DNA of 64,000 bases from Streptomyces sp. HB132 (GTDB lineage: Bacteria > Actinomycetota > Actinomycetes > Streptomycetales > Streptomycetaceae), in contig NZ_JAFBGA010000005.1 of NCBI RefSeq assembly GCF_016909575.1, forward strand, positions 310,001 through 374,000. The letters are read 5' to 3'. Under the pieces are notes generated by a model. That model saw only the letters and a program-made list of their open reading frames with translations. It was not told the origin of the DNA and searched no databases. A program made the translations under genes and the position numbers. This document shows positions 15,334 through 24,057 of the stretch, piece by piece (the first letter of the stretch is position 1; each line of letters starts with the position of its first letter).

Positions 15334-15624
15334 GTGAGGAACCAGTCGAGGCCACCGGAGAGGGCCGCCGGGCGAAGGACCGTGGACGTGGACGTGGTCG
15401 GGATGTGGGTGACCGCGGACGGACATATCCGCCAGGAACTGCGCGCTGACGGCCGCTACGACGAAGCGCGCGGCACCCGGTCCAGTGCCTACACCGGCCG
15501 CTACACCGTGACCGGCAACCACCTGCACTACGTCGACGACACCGGCTTCACCGCCACCGGCGACATCCGCGACGGCGTCCTCTTCCACGAACACCTCGTC
15601 CTCTACAGGGAGAACAAGGCATGA
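15334..15624 (+). CDS. Atu4866-domain protein
   Basis: A 96-aa protein that is almost entirely one Atu4866 domain: VGMWVTADGHIRQELRADG, then GRYDEARGTRSSAYTGRY and VTGNHLHYVDDTGF. The family has a small beta-structured fold and no assigned reaction. Start is GTG 15334 with GAAGGAG at 15321-15327. It overlaps the SDR gene by four bases (ATGA), so the two are translationally coupled. The domain is a close relative of the C-terminus of the fusion protein at 12250, which makes the pair a likely duplicated functional partner of the enzymes here. Confidence 0.85.
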   Translation: MRNQSRPPERAAGRRTVDVDVVGMWVTADGHIRQELRADGRYDEARGTRSSAYTGRYTVTGNHLHYVDDTGFTATGDIRDGVLFHEHLVLYRENKA

Positions 15625-16478
15625 TCCCCACCACCAAGATCTTCCTGATCACCGGCGTCAGCAGCGGCCTCGGCCGCGCGTTCGCCACCGCCGCCCTGGA
15701 CGCCGGGCACACCGTCGTCGGTACCGTCCGCAAGGATGCAGACGCACAGGCGTTTACCGCCCTGCACACCCAGCGCGCCCACGCCCGCCTCCTCGACGTC
15801 ACCAACGACACCGCAGTCCGCACCGTGATCGGCGAGGTGGAACAGACCGTGGGGCCCGTCGACGTACTGATCGCGAACGCCGGATACGGCCTGGAGGGCA
15901 CCTTCGAGGAAACGCCCCTGGCCGACCTGCGCGCCCAGTTCGACGTCAACGTCTTTGGCGCCGCCGCCGCCGTCCAGGCCGTCCTGCCGTTCATGCGCGA
16001 ACGCCGCCGCGGGCACATCCTGGCCGTCACCTCCATGGGCGGACTCGCCTCCTTCCCCGGCGTCTCCGCCTACTGCGGCAGCAAGTACGCCCTCGAAGGC
16101 ATCCTCGAAGCCGTCGGCAAGGAAGTCGCCGGCTTCGGCATTCACGTCACCGCCATCGAGCCGGGCTCCTTCCGCACTGACTGGGCGGGCCGCTCCATGG
16201 TCCGTGCACCACGGTCCATCCCCGACTACGATGACCTGTTCGAACCCATCCGCGCCGCCCGCCAGGCCGCCAGCGGCAACCAGCTCGGCAACCCCACCAA
16301 GGCAGCCGCCGCCCTCCTGCGCATCCTCGACGAACCGAATCCGCCAGCCCACCTCGTCCTCGGATCCGACGCCCTGCGCCTGGTCCGCGCCGGACGCGCG
16401 GCGGTCGAGAGCGACCTCGCCACCTGGGAAGACCTCACCCTCTCCACCGACCATACCCCCGCCGACGAGGCGCCGTAA
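15621..16478 (+). CDS. Short-chain dehydrogenase/reductase
   Basis: A 285-aa classical SDR that oxidises or reduces a small hydroxy/keto compound with NAD(P). It has the nucleotide-binding TGVSSGLG near residue 12, the NAG motif (IANAGYG), the catalytic Ser (VTSMGG) and Y-x-x-x-K (YCGSK). The C-terminal extension is normal for the family. It is coupled to the upstream Atu4866 gene and is the last cargo gene; a hairpin at 16575-16608 follows. Regulation by the divergent MmyB-type protein is the usual arrangement. Substrate is unknown. Confidence 0.9.
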   Translation: MIPTTKIFLITGVSSGLGRAFATAALDAGHTVVGTVRKDADAQAFTALHTQRAHARLLDVTNDTAVRTVIGEVEQTVGPVDVLIANAGYGLEGTFEETPLADLRAQFDVNVFGAAAAVQAVLPFMRERRRGHILAVTSMGGLASFPGVSAYCGSKYALEGILEAVGKEVAGFGIHVTAIEPGSFRTDWAGRSMVRAPRSIPDYDDLFEPIRAARQAASGNQLGNPTKAAAALLRILDEPNPPAHLVLGSDALRLVRAGRAAVESDLATWEDLTLSTDHTPADEAP

Positions 16479-16574
16479 GCCACCCGCGCACCACAGCCAC
16501 AGCATCGGAGACGACACGCAGGAAGGACGACGGGCAGACCCCGGCGGCGGTGGCACGAGAGCGCTACGCCCGCC

Positions 16575-16608
16575 GGCCCGTCCCGCACCGCCCGGTACGG
16601 GACGGGCC
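16575..16608. terminator. Terminator after the SDR gene
   Basis: GGCCCGTCCCG and its exact complement CGGGACGGGCC form an 11-bp stem with a 12-nt loop. It lies about 100 bp after the SDR stop and just inside the right end of the transposon, so it would insulate the element from downstream DNA. Confidence 0.7.
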
Positions 16609-16615
16609 GATCCAC

Positions 16616-16646
16616 GGACCAGTCGCCTTTCAGGCGCCTTCGGTCC
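16616..16646. terminator. Second hairpin near the right transposon end
   Basis: GGACC (16616-16620) pairs with GGTCC (16642-16646), enclosing CGCCT-TTC-AGGCG. It lies directly inside the inner transposase repeat and may be a backup terminator or a structural feature of the end. Confidence 0.4.
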
Positions 16647-16650
16647 TGCC

Positions 16651-16696
16651 ACTGACAAAACGCTGCGCCGTACTGACATCTACTCTGCGCACGACA
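16651..16696. repeat. Right transposon end, inverted terminal repeat
   Basis: Read inwards on the minus strand from 16696, the end begins TGTCGTGCGCAGAGT and matches the left terminus at 24 of 25 bp. A second unit (GCGCAGCGTTTTGTCAGT on the minus strand) occupies 16651-16668. I find two units here against two to three at the left, an asymmetry also known in Tn7-like elements. Confidence 0.85.
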
Positions 16697-16701
16697 TCAA
16701 C
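16697..16701. repeat. Target-site duplication TCAAC, right copy
   Basis: The second TCAAC abuts the right terminus (CGCACGACA ends at 16696). Its reading frame continues into the alpha-amylase remnant. Confidence 0.85.
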
Positions 16702-18589
16702 GGCACCCGAAGAGGCCCCAGGCGACCGGGGCGGTGGCCAGCACACCAAGTCGGGCAACGCAGCCAACGAGGACCCGATGTTCCGGGGCGACTTCAAGGG
16801 CCTGGTCGACAAGCTCGACTACATCAAAGGCCTCGGCATGTCGGCCGTCTGGATCACCCCCGTGGTCCTGAACCGGTCCGACTACGACTACCACGGCTAT
16901 CACGGCTACGACTTCTACGAGGTCGACTCCCGGCTCGAGTCCGCCGGCGCCTCGTACCAGGACCTGATCGACGCGGCCCACGCCAAGGGCATGAAGATCT
17001 ACCAGGACGTCGTCTACAACCACTCCTCGCGCTGGGGTGCGAAGGGCCTGTTCACCCCGAAGACGTACGGGGTGCGCGACACCCAGTGGAGCTGGTACTA
17101 CGACGAGAGGAACGACGGCTTCGAGTACGACGGGCTGACCGTCGAGACCAAGTCCGGGAAGTCGTACTACAACGGTGACCTGTGGTCCACGGCCGAGCCT
17201 TCGGGCAACACCTGCGTCAACTGGGGCACCCCCACGCAGCACACCTCGCCGGAGGGCTACCGGATCTACAACTGCCAGTGGCCGAGCCCCACTTCGGGGA
17301 TGTTCCCCAAGGCGTACTACCACAACTGCTGGATCGGCAACTGGGAGGGCGAGGACTCCCGTTCCTGCTGGCTGCACGACGATCTCGCCGACTTCAACAC
17401 CGAGAGCGCGCCCGTGCAGAACTATCTGATCGGCGCCTACGACAAGTACATCGACATGGGCGTCGACGGCTTCCGCGTGGACACCGCCGTGCACATCCCC
17501 CGCACCACCTGGAACCGCCGTTTCCTGCCTGCCATCCAGGAGCGCGTCACCCAGCGGTTCGGTGCCGAGGCCGCGAAGAACTTCTTCGTCTTCGGTGAGG
17601 TCGCCGCCTTCGTCAACGACAAGTGGAACCGCGGCTCGGTCAACCACTCCGCGCAGTTCTACACATGGAAGGAGCGCAAGGAGTACAGCGCGGACGACGA
17701 GAAGGCCGCCCTGGAGATGTACGACTACGAGCAGCAGCAGGGCACGGGCTCGCAGCCGACCTCCACCAACGCCTTCCTGAACGGAAACGCCTACCACGCC
17801 CCGGACCACAGCGAGTTCTCCGGTATGAACGTCATCGACATGCGCATGCACATGAACTTCGGCGACGCGAACAACGCCTACAACAACGGCAAGGACTCCG
17901 ACGACAGTTACAACGACGCCACCTACAACGTCGTGTACGTCGACAGCCACGACTACGGTCCCAACAAGAGCAGCGAGCGGTACGCGGGAGGAACGGACGC
18001 CTGGGCCGAGAACATGTCGTTGATGTGGACCTTCCGGGGCATCCCCACGCTGTACTACGGCTCCGAGATCGAGTTCCGGGCCGGAAAGAAGATCGACTGC
18101 GGGCCCACCTGCCCGCTGGCGACGACCGGCCGGGCGTACTACGGCGCGCATCTCACCGGAGACGTCGAGGCGTCGGACTTCGGCACCGTCGACTCGGCGA
18201 CCGGAGCGGTCGCCGACACCCTGGCGAAACCGCTGGTCAAGCACGTGCAGCGGCTCAACCTGATACGCCGTGCGGTGCCCGCCCTGCAGATGGGGCAGTA
18301 CTCCACGGAGGGCATCACCGGCTCCATGGCGTACAAGCGCCGCTACACCGACGCGGCGAGCGGCACGGACAGCTTCGCGCTGGTGACGGTCTCCGGCGGC
18401 GCCACGTACTCGGGTATCCCCAACGGCACCTACAAGGACGCCGTCACCGGCGACACCAAGGTCGTGACGGGCGGCACGCTGGCCGTCGCGGCACCGGGCA
18501 AGGGCAATCTGCGGGTGTACGTCCTCGACCTCGGCGGCAGGAACGCGGCCCCGGGGAAGGTCGGGACGGCGGGTCCCTACCTGAAGTGA
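16697..18589 (+). pseudogene. Alpha-amylase family glycoside hydrolase (GH13), 5-prime truncated at the transposon end
   Basis: The frame runs without a stop from the transposon junction for 630 codons. From about residue 27 it is an alpha-amylase catalytic domain: DYIKGLGMSAVWITPV, the nucleophile region GVDGFRVDTA, the acid/base FGEVAAF and the late Asp in VDSHDYG. The C-terminal beta domain is present. Missing are the secretion signal and the first barrel strand (the usual IYxxxxDRFxDGD segment). No ribosome-binding site or secretion signal is available, so the enzyme is probably dead. The lost 5-prime part is not found on the other side of the transposon. ATG 16779 is the first internal start. 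Confidence 0.8.
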
Positions 18590-19057
18590 CGTGGGACGTG
18601 GCGGGCGCGCGGTGCGCGTCCGCCACGCCTGCCCGCTCGTGTCCCGCAGTCCACCCGGTGCGGGGTCCGCAGACGGTCGTCCCGCGGCTCGGCGGATCGT
18701 GGAGGGGTCCGGGCCTGTGAGGAACGGGGGCGGCGGTTCCCGAAGTCAACGGAGGCCGCAGGCCCGGACACGGCCGACTCGGTCCGCGGCATCACTCTGT
18801 CCTGCGACGTCGAGAGGGACAGCCACATCCTCGGCATCCAGCGCCGGGGGCACCGGCACGGCCGGGAGTCACGTCTCCGTCCGTCCGGTCCACGCGGGCA
18901 GGCGCGGCCACGCCGCTGTGGACCGCGAGCTCCGCATTCCACATCCCGCGCTCATGGCCGGCCTTCTCCTCGCGGCCCGCAGGGTGCTGTCCCAGGACAC
19001 GGCGCGGCCCGCGGAGTCGGACTCCGCGGGGCCGGGGGGGCGGGGTTCTGGACGATG
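18590..19057. other. Intergenic region after the amylase remnant
   Basis: A hairpin at 18598-18626 follows the stop directly. The remaining 430 bp is GC-rich with no gene I would support on either strand. Confidence 0.5.
18598..18626. terminator. Terminator of the amylase gene
   Basis: GTGGCGGGCGCG pairs with CGCGTCCGCCAC (one G-U pair) around CGGTG. The stem starts 8 bp after the stop codon. Confidence 0.75.
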
Positions 19058-19231
19058 TCAGTCGGTCAGGGTGTCCTTGATCTTCTCCTTGGCCTGCCGG
19101 GCGTCGCCCTTGGTCTGGTCGGCGCGCCCCTCGGCGGTGAGCCGCTCGTTGCCGACGGTGCGCCCGGCGGCTTCCTTGATCTTGCCCTTGGCCTGGTCGG
19201 TCTTCGCCTGGGTCTTCTCGTCAGCAGCCAT
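19058..19231 (-). CDS. CsbD-family stress protein
   Basis: A 57-aa, highly charged, lysine-rich protein (TDQAKGKIKEAAGRTVGN, then GRADQTKGDARQAKEKIKD) that matches the CsbD family over its whole length. Family members are small, probably helical and general-stress induced; their biochemical role is unknown. I start at ATG 19231; an in-frame GTG at 19240 would add three residues. AAGG about 10 bases upstream of the ATG is the only candidate ribosome-binding site. It is monocistronic. Confidence 0.85.
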   Translation of the reverse strand: MAADEKTQAKTDQAKGKIKEAAGRTVGNERLTAEGRADQTKGDARQAKEKIKDTLTD

Positions 19232-19533
19232 GTCACTCACACCTTGCTGTTCTCGACATCGTGGTCATCCACCGGGTGACCGCCATCGCCCGGTTCAAAC
19301 AGGCCGGTTCTCATCGAGTCCGCACGGGGCTCCGGGGAGGGCCAGGGGGTGCGGCGTCATCGGCCGCAGGAACTTGATCAGGGGCAGGGAGGCTCGTACG
19401 CGATGCCGCCCAGGTGCCGGTCCCACTGGCGCCGGGTGATCGGCGGGCCCGCGTGGTCGCAGGCCCGGTCGATCAGCCGGGCCGTCTACGGCTACGTGGA
19501 GTTGGGCGCCGTGGAGGGGCAGGGTGCTCAGAG

Positions 19534-19605
19534 GACTTCGCACAGGCGTGGCGGGGGCTCCGAGCACGGGACTTCGCACAGGCGTGTCAGGGGCTCCGAG
19601 CGCGG
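19534..19605. repeat. 36-bp tandem repeat, two copies
   Basis: Units at 19534-19569 and 19570-19605 both begin GACTTCGCACAGGCGTG and match at 33 of 36 positions. The unit length is a multiple of three, but I see no surrounding gene that needs it. Confidence 0.8.
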
Positions 19606-19618
19606 ATCGACGTCGGCC

Positions 19619-19770
19619 GAACGCACCATGGACTGCCTCGTCGGCTGCCGCCGCCTCCACCGACGCCACGAACGCATATCCACCCGCCTCCTCGCCTTCA
19701 CCGGCATCGCCTGCACCTCATCTGCTACCGCGGACTCAGGACGACACCGGATCATCTGGAATGGGACTCA
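19619..19770 (+). pseudogene. IS5-family transposase remnant, frameshifted C-terminus
   Basis: The reading ERTMDCLVGCRRLHRRHER, then STRLLAFTGIACT followed after a one-base shift near 19717 by LICYRGL, matches the C-terminal end of actinobacterial IS5-type transposases (family pattern ERTMxWLxxCRRLxRRYER ... LICYRRL). The catalytic core is absent, so this is a fossil of a past insertion. Confidence 0.65.
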
Positions 19771-19851
19771 ACGCCTTCCGAGAGCTGCCCCATGATGGTC
19801 CGTGTGAGCAGGGCGAATGCGTTTGAGGCCGCTTCCTCCCGCGCGGCGAGG

Positions 19852-20916
19852 CTAATTCCACAGATGCGGGAAGCGCAGTTCGGTGCGGCTGCGCGCGGTG
19901 TCCCCGGGGCGCAGCACCGCGCTCGGCAGGTCCGGCCGGTTGGGTGAGTCGGGCAGGTGCTGGGTCTCCAGGCAGACCGCGCCGTGCCGTTCGTGCCGGC
20001 GGCCCGTGCCGTCGGTGAAGGAGCCGTCGAGCTGGTTGGCGGTGTAGACCTGGATGCCGGGCTCCGTCGTCCACACCTCGAGGACCCGCGCCGCGTCCGG
20101 GGCGGTGAGGCGGGCGGCGCGGCGCAGGCCGCCGCCGGAGTTCCGCAGGACCCAGCAGTGGTCGAAGCCGCCCGCCGCACGCAGTTGTCCGTCCTCGGTG
20201 CCGAGGCGTTCCCTCAGGACCTGGGGCGCGGTCAGGTCGAAGGGTGTTCCGCGGACATCGGCCGGCGGTCCCAGGGGGATACCGTCGTCGTCCACCGGCA
20301 GATAGGAGTCGGCGTCGACCTCCAGGCGGTGGCCGAGGACGTCGTCCTGTCCGGCGAGGTCGAAGTAGGCGTGGTTGGTGAGGTTGACCACCGTGGGGCG
20401 GTCGGTGACCGAGGCGTAGTCGACGGCCAGGGTGCCCGCCGTGTCGAGGGTGTACGTGACGGAGGCGTCCAGTGCCCCGGGGAAGCCCATGTCTCCGTCG
20501 GGACTGTGCAGGGTGAGCCGTACGGACACGCTGCCGTCCGTCTGTTCCGGGGTCGCTTCCCACACCTTGGCGTGGAAGCCCTCGGGCCCGCCGTGCAGGG
20601 CGTGGCCCCGGTCGTTGGCGGGGATGCGGTGCTCGGTCCCGTCCAGGACGAACCGGCCGTGCGCGATGCGGTTGGCGTAACGGCCGACGACGGCGCCGAA
20701 GTAGGGGTGTTCGGACGTGTAGTCGTCGAGGGTCGTGAGCGACCGGACGACGGAGGCCGCGGCGCCCGTGGTGTCCGGCACGGTGAGGCGGTGCAGGGAA
20801 GCGCCGTAGGTCAGGACCTCGGCACGGACTCCCGTACCGCTGTCGAGGGTCCACAGGTCGGTCGTGGTCCCCCGGGAGGAGCCGAAGGGGGCGCGGTGCA
20901 CGGTGGGGCGCGGCAT
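19852..20916 (-). CDS. galM: Aldose 1-epimerase (galactose mutarotase)
   Basis: A 354-aa enzyme interconverting alpha and beta anomers of aldoses. Family landmarks include GRYANRIAHGRF, the catalytic His region DRGHALHGG, VNLTNHAYFDLAG and the C-terminal GAVCLETQHLPDSPN, in which the Glu acts as base. No signal peptide is seen, so it works in the cytosol. The start ATG overlaps the stop of the LacI gene (ATGA), making it the last gene of the CUT2 sugar-transport operon. It would feed imported sugar to catabolism. Confidence 0.92.
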   Translation of the reverse strand: MPRPTVHRAPFGSSRGTTTDLWTLDSGTGVRAEVLTYGASLHRLTVPDTTGAAASVVRSLTTLDDYTSEHPYFGAVVGRYANRIAHGRFVLDGTEHRIPANDRGHALHGGPEGFHAKVWEATPEQTDGSVSVRLTLHSPDGDMGFPGALDASVTYTLDTAGTLAVDYASVTDRPTVVNLTNHAYFDLAGQDDVLGHRLEVDADSYLPVDDDGIPLGPPADVRGTPFDLTAPQVLRERLGTEDGQLRAAGGFDHCWVLRNSGGGLRRAARLTAPDAARVLEVWTTEPGIQVYTANQLDGSFTDGTGRRHERHGAVCLETQHLPDSPNRPDLPSAVLRPGDTARSRTELRFPHLWN

Positions 20917-21953
20917 CAGAGGTCCTCGGTGTGGCCGGAGTCGGGCCCGGGCGTGGTGGATTCGCGGACGACGAGGCGGTAGCCGGGGCGTGGCCGGCGC
21001 GGTTCGGCGACGGGTTCGCCCGCGAGCTGGGCGACCAGGCTGTCGACGGCGAGGCGGGCGATGGCTTCCTTGTCGGGGGCGATGGTGGTGAGCGTGATGG
21101 TGGTGTAGCGGCTCTCCTCGATGTCGTCGAAGCCGACGACTGCGATGTCGTCCGGGATCCGCATACCGCGTTCGGTGATGGCCCGCATCGCGCCGATGGC
21201 GATGAGGTCGTTGTACGCGAACACGGCGTCGGGCCGGTCCTCCCGGTCCAGGAGCCGCGCCATGCCGGAGGCGCCGTCCTCCCGGCCGTAGCCGTCGGTG
21301 ACCACGACGAGGGATTCGTCGGGTGTGATGCCGGCGGCCGCGAGTTCCTCGCGCCAGCCCCTCAGGCGCAGGTGCGCGGGCTGGCGTTCCTGGCCGGTGC
21401 GCGATCCGAGGAAGGCGATGCGCCGATTGCCCTGGGCGACGAGGTGGCGCACGGCCGCGCGGGCCGCCGCCACGTTGTCGATGGCGATGTGGTCGTAGGG
21501 CGCCTCGTACTCCCGCTCGCCCAGCAGGACCAGCGGCGCCGTCTCGGTGCGCGCCATGAGGTCCTCGGTCTCCAGGTGGATGGGGCTGAGGATGAGGCCG
21601 TCGATCACATGGGACCGGAAGCCCTGACTGACCAGGAGCTCCTTCTCCCTGAGTCCGGCGGTGTGGTCGACCAGCACGGTGTAGTCGTGCCGGGCGGCCG
21701 CGTCGATGACCGCGCCGGCGAGTTCCGCGAAGTACGGGTTGCCGAACTCGGGGACGGCGAGGGCGATGATGCCGGTACGGCCCTTGCGCAGATGGCGGGC
21801 GGTGAGGTTCGGCCGGTAGCCGAGCTCGTCGATCGCGTGCTGCACCTTGGCGCGCATGGCGGGCGTGACGTGCTGATAGTTGTTCACCACGTTCGACACG
21901 GTCTTGATGGACACGCCCGCCCGTTGCGCAACGTCCTTGAGGCTGACGCCCAC
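20916..21953 (-). CDS. LacI-family regulator of the sugar-transport operon
   Basis: A 345-aa repressor with HTH at residues 1-25 ([20 protein letters not shown]) and a full ligand-binding core ending [20 protein letters not shown] take GTG 21953 as start, with AAGGAG four bases upstream. It lies inside the operon between the second permease and the mutarotase and is a paralogue of the LacI protein at 33310 (shared hinge [19 protein letters not shown] versus [19 protein letters not shown]). AACGTT-centred palindromes in the nearby promoters are the likely operators. The ligand is probably the transported pentose or hexose. Confidence 0.92.
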   Translation of the reverse strand: MGVSLKDVAQRAGVSIKTVSNVVNNYQHVTPAMRAKVQHAIDELGYRPNLTARHLRKGRTGIIALAVPEFGNPYFAELAGAVIDAAARHDYTVLVDHTAGLREKELLVSQGFRSHVIDGLILSPIHLETEDLMARTETAPLVLLGEREYEAPYDHIAIDNVAAARAAVRHLVAQGNRRIAFLGSRTGQERQPAHLRLRGWREELAAAGITPDESLVVVTDGYGREDGASGMARLLDREDRPDAVFAYNDLIAIGAMRAITERGMRIPDDIAVVGFDDIEESRYTTITLTTIAPDKEAIARLAVDSLVAQLAGEPVAEPRRPRPGYRLVVRESTTPGPDSGHTEDL

Positions 21954-22018
21954 GGCACTCCTTGGTTCGGCTCGGCTCGGCTTGGCTCGGTGTCCGGCCG
22001 GGACGGGCCGGCTCGTCG

Positions 22019-23062
22019 TCAGGTGCTTCTGCGACTGCGCGCGAGATAGCGCTGGGCCACCACGACAACGATAAGGAAGCCGCCGCTGACCACCGACTGG
22101 TAGGAGGAGTTGAGCGAGCCGATCTGGTTGATCAGGTTCTGGATGACGGCCAGCAGCAGGACGCCCCAGAGGGTGCCGCTGATGGATCCGGCGCCTCCGA
22201 CGAGGAGCGTGCCGCCGATGACGACGGCGGAGATCGCGTCGAGTTCCATGCCCACGCCGACGATGGTGACGCCGGAGGACAGCCTGGCCGCGTTGAGGGC
22301 GCCGGCGAGTCCGGCGAGCAGGCCGCTGAGTGTGTAGACGAGGATCTTCGTACGGGCGACGGGGAGGCCCATCAGGGTGGCCGCGTCGCTGCTGCCGCCA
22401 ACGGCGAAGAGGGTCTGCCCGAACGAGGTGCGCTGCAGGACGAGTCCGCCGGCACCGAAGAGCACCAGGGCGATGAGGATCGGATGGCCGAAGCCCCAGA
22501 CGCTGCCCTGGCCGAGCTCTCCGAAGGCGGAGTCCTTGGGCACCAGGTAGGTGGTGGCGCCCTCGTCGGTGAGGGCGAGCAGCAGGCCCCGGGCGCCCAG
22601 CAAGGTGGCGAGGGTGACGATGAAGGGCGCCATGTTTCCCCGGGCGATCAGGAGACCGTTGAGCAGGCCGATCCCGCCGCACACCACGAGGGGGAGCAGG
22701 AGGGCGGCGAGGAATCCGTATTGCGAGGCCCAGGCGGCGAGGACTCCTCCGAGGGCGAAGACCGACCCGACGGACAGGTCGATGCCGCCGGTGATGATGA
22801 CCATCGTCATGCCGAGTGCGACCACGGCGAGGAAGGATGCCTGGATGGTCACCCCGCGGGCGTTGTCCAGGGAGGCGAACGTGGGGTAGATGAACGAGGC
22901 GGCGATCACGACGGTCAGCAGGACCGCGAGCACGCCCTGGCGTTGCAGCAGTTCGGCGGCGCGCTGCCGGCCGGTCTGTCCGGGCCCGGCGGCGGGGCGG
23001 GCCGCGGGCGCTTTCGTCGGCACCGGGGCCGGGGCGGCGGTGGCGGGCTTGGTTTCGTTCAT
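22019..23062 (-). CDS. Sugar ABC transporter permease (CUT2, YjfF/RbsC-like)
   Basis: A 347-aa inner-membrane protein with about nine to ten hydrophobic segments and the CUT2 signatures ALGMTMVIITGGIDLSVGSV and VIGGTLLVGGAGSISGTLWG. The first 40 residues are a Pro/Ala-rich cytoplasmic tail. It pairs with the adjacent permease (23059), which overlaps its start by four bases, to form the membrane channel. The order binding protein, ATPase, permease, permease resembles ytfQRT-yjfF of galactofuranose uptake. Confidence 0.92.
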   Translation of the reverse strand: MNETKPATAAPAPVPTKAPAARPAAGPGQTGRQRAAELLQRQGVLAVLLTVVIAASFIYPTFASLDNARGVTIQASFLAVVALGMTMVIITGGIDLSVGSVFALGGVLAAWASQYGFLAALLLPLVVCGGIGLLNGLLIARGNMAPFIVTLATLLGARGLLLALTDEGATTYLVPKDSAFGELGQGSVWGFGHPILIALVLFGAGGLVLQRTSFGQTLFAVGGSSDAATLMGLPVARTKILVYTLSGLLAGLAGALNAARLSSGVTIVGVGMELDAISAVVIGGTLLVGGAGSISGTLWGVLLLAVIQNLINQIGSLNSSYQSVVSGGFLIVVVVAQRYLARSRRST

Positions 23063-24057
23063 CGGGACCGACGCTCCCGGGCGACGTAGACGGCGGCGAT
23101 GATGATGGCCGCCTGGGCGATCTGTGCGGTGGAGTCGGGCAGGTCGTGCTTGACGAGCGTGGCGCGCAGGAGCTGCATGAGCAGGGCTCCCGCGACGGTG
23201 CCGAGCACCCGGACGGAGCCTCCGTTGAGGGGGGTGCCGCCGACCACGACCGCCGTGATGGCGGAGAGTTCCATGAGGGTGCCGAGCGAGGACGGGTCGC
23301 TCGCGGTGAGCCGGGCCGTGGCGAGGATGCCGGCGAGAGCCGCAAGCACCCCGCAGATCACGTACACGCCGATGAGGACCCGTTTGACGGGCAGTCCGGC
23401 GAGCGCGGCGGCGGAGCGGTTGCCGCCGACGGCGACGACCTGCCGGCCGAAGGTGGTGCGCTGGACCAGGAAGGCCACTGCGACGGCGAGGACTCCGGCG
23501 ATCCAGACGACGAGTGGGATGCCGAGGAAGGAGCCGGTGCCCAGCGACAGCAGGTCGGGGTTGACGATCTGCTTGAGCTGTCCGTCGGCCATGACGAGGG
23601 CCAGTCCGCGGCCTCCGACGAAGAGGGCCAGCGTGGCCACGATGGGCTGCAGCCCGACGAGGGACACGAGGGCGCCGTTGACCGCTCCGACGACGGCACC
23701 GGCGAGCAGGGCCACGACGAGCGCGGGAACGAGTCCGTATCCGAGGTAGAGCGGGAGAAAGGCGGCGGCGAGCGCCATGGTCGAGCCGACGGACAGGTCG
23801 ACGCCCTCGGTGCCGATGACCAGGGCCATGCCCAGGGCGACGATGACGATGGGGGCGACCTGGACGAGCTGGGTGCGGAAGTTGTCCGCGGTCATGAAGT
23901 GTTCGGTGAACAGCGCGTTGAAGAGCAGTACCACCGCAACGGCGACGTACACGCCGTACCGCTGGTACCAGGCGGGGTCACGGAGCCGGGCAAGCGGACT
24001 CGCGGGCTTGCGGGGCTGGTCGCCCTTCGCGGGCGGGGCGACGGCGGTCTGGGTCAT
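23059..24057 (-). CDS. Sugar ABC transporter permease (CUT2, YtfT-like)
   Basis: A 332-aa polytopic membrane protein of the BPD_transp_2 type, with VALGMALVIGTEGVDLSVGS and AVVVGGTPLNGGSVRVLGTV. It is homologous to the next permease but clearly distinct, as in the YtfT/YjfF pair. It overlaps the ATPase gene by four bases upstream (ATGA) and the second permease downstream, so the four transport genes are tightly coupled. Confidence 0.92.
   Translation of the reverse strand: MTQTAVAPPAKGDQPRKPASPLARLRDPAWYQRYGVYVAVAVVLLFNALFTEHFMTADNFRTQLVQVAPIVIVALGMALVIGTEGVDLSVGSTMALAAAFLPLYLGYGLVPALVVALLAGAVVGAVNGALVSLVGLQPIVATLALFVGGRGLALVMADGQLKQIVNPDLLSLGTGSFLGIPLVVWIAGVLAVAVAFLVQRTTFGRQVVAVGGNRSAAALAGLPVKRVLIGVYVICGVLAALAGILATARLTASDPSSLGTLMELSAITAVVVGGTPLNGGSVRVLGTVAGALLMQLLRATLVKHDLPDSTAQIAQAAIIIAAVYVARERRSR

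Larger units (their letters stand above)
3547..16696. mobile_element. Complete 13.15-kb Tn5053/Tn7-like transposon with cargo
   Basis: Both ends start TGTCG and match at 24 of 25 bp in inverted orientation (3547-3571 and 16672-16696). Each end carries a second inner repeat, and the element is flanked by the direct repeat TCAAC. Multiple transposase-binding repeats and a 5-bp duplication are hallmarks of the Tn7/Tn5053/Mu group. Inside are a DDE transposase, an AAA+ ATPase, two accessory proteins, a GIY-YIG protein and a serine resolvase with a probable res site, then about 6 kb of metabolic cargo. No TnsA-type endonuclease is visible, so replicative transposition with cointegrate resolution is the expected mode. 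Confidence 0.9.
19232..19851. other. Intergenic region with IS remnant and tandem repeat
   Basis: This 620-bp stretch has no intact gene. It holds a 36-bp tandem duplication (19534-19605) and the decayed C-terminal end of an IS5-type transposase (19619-19770). Confidence 0.55.

Noticed and set aside
16550..16696. Extending the amylase gene upstream to GTG/ATG codons near 16550
   Set aside because: Those codons lie inside the transposon end and give an unrelated Arg/Pro-rich leader rather than a signal peptide and first barrel strand.
21960..22000. GGCTC-type simple repeat before the LacI gene
   Set aside because: Short, imperfect and consistent with local GC-rich slippage; no function suggested beyond spacing.
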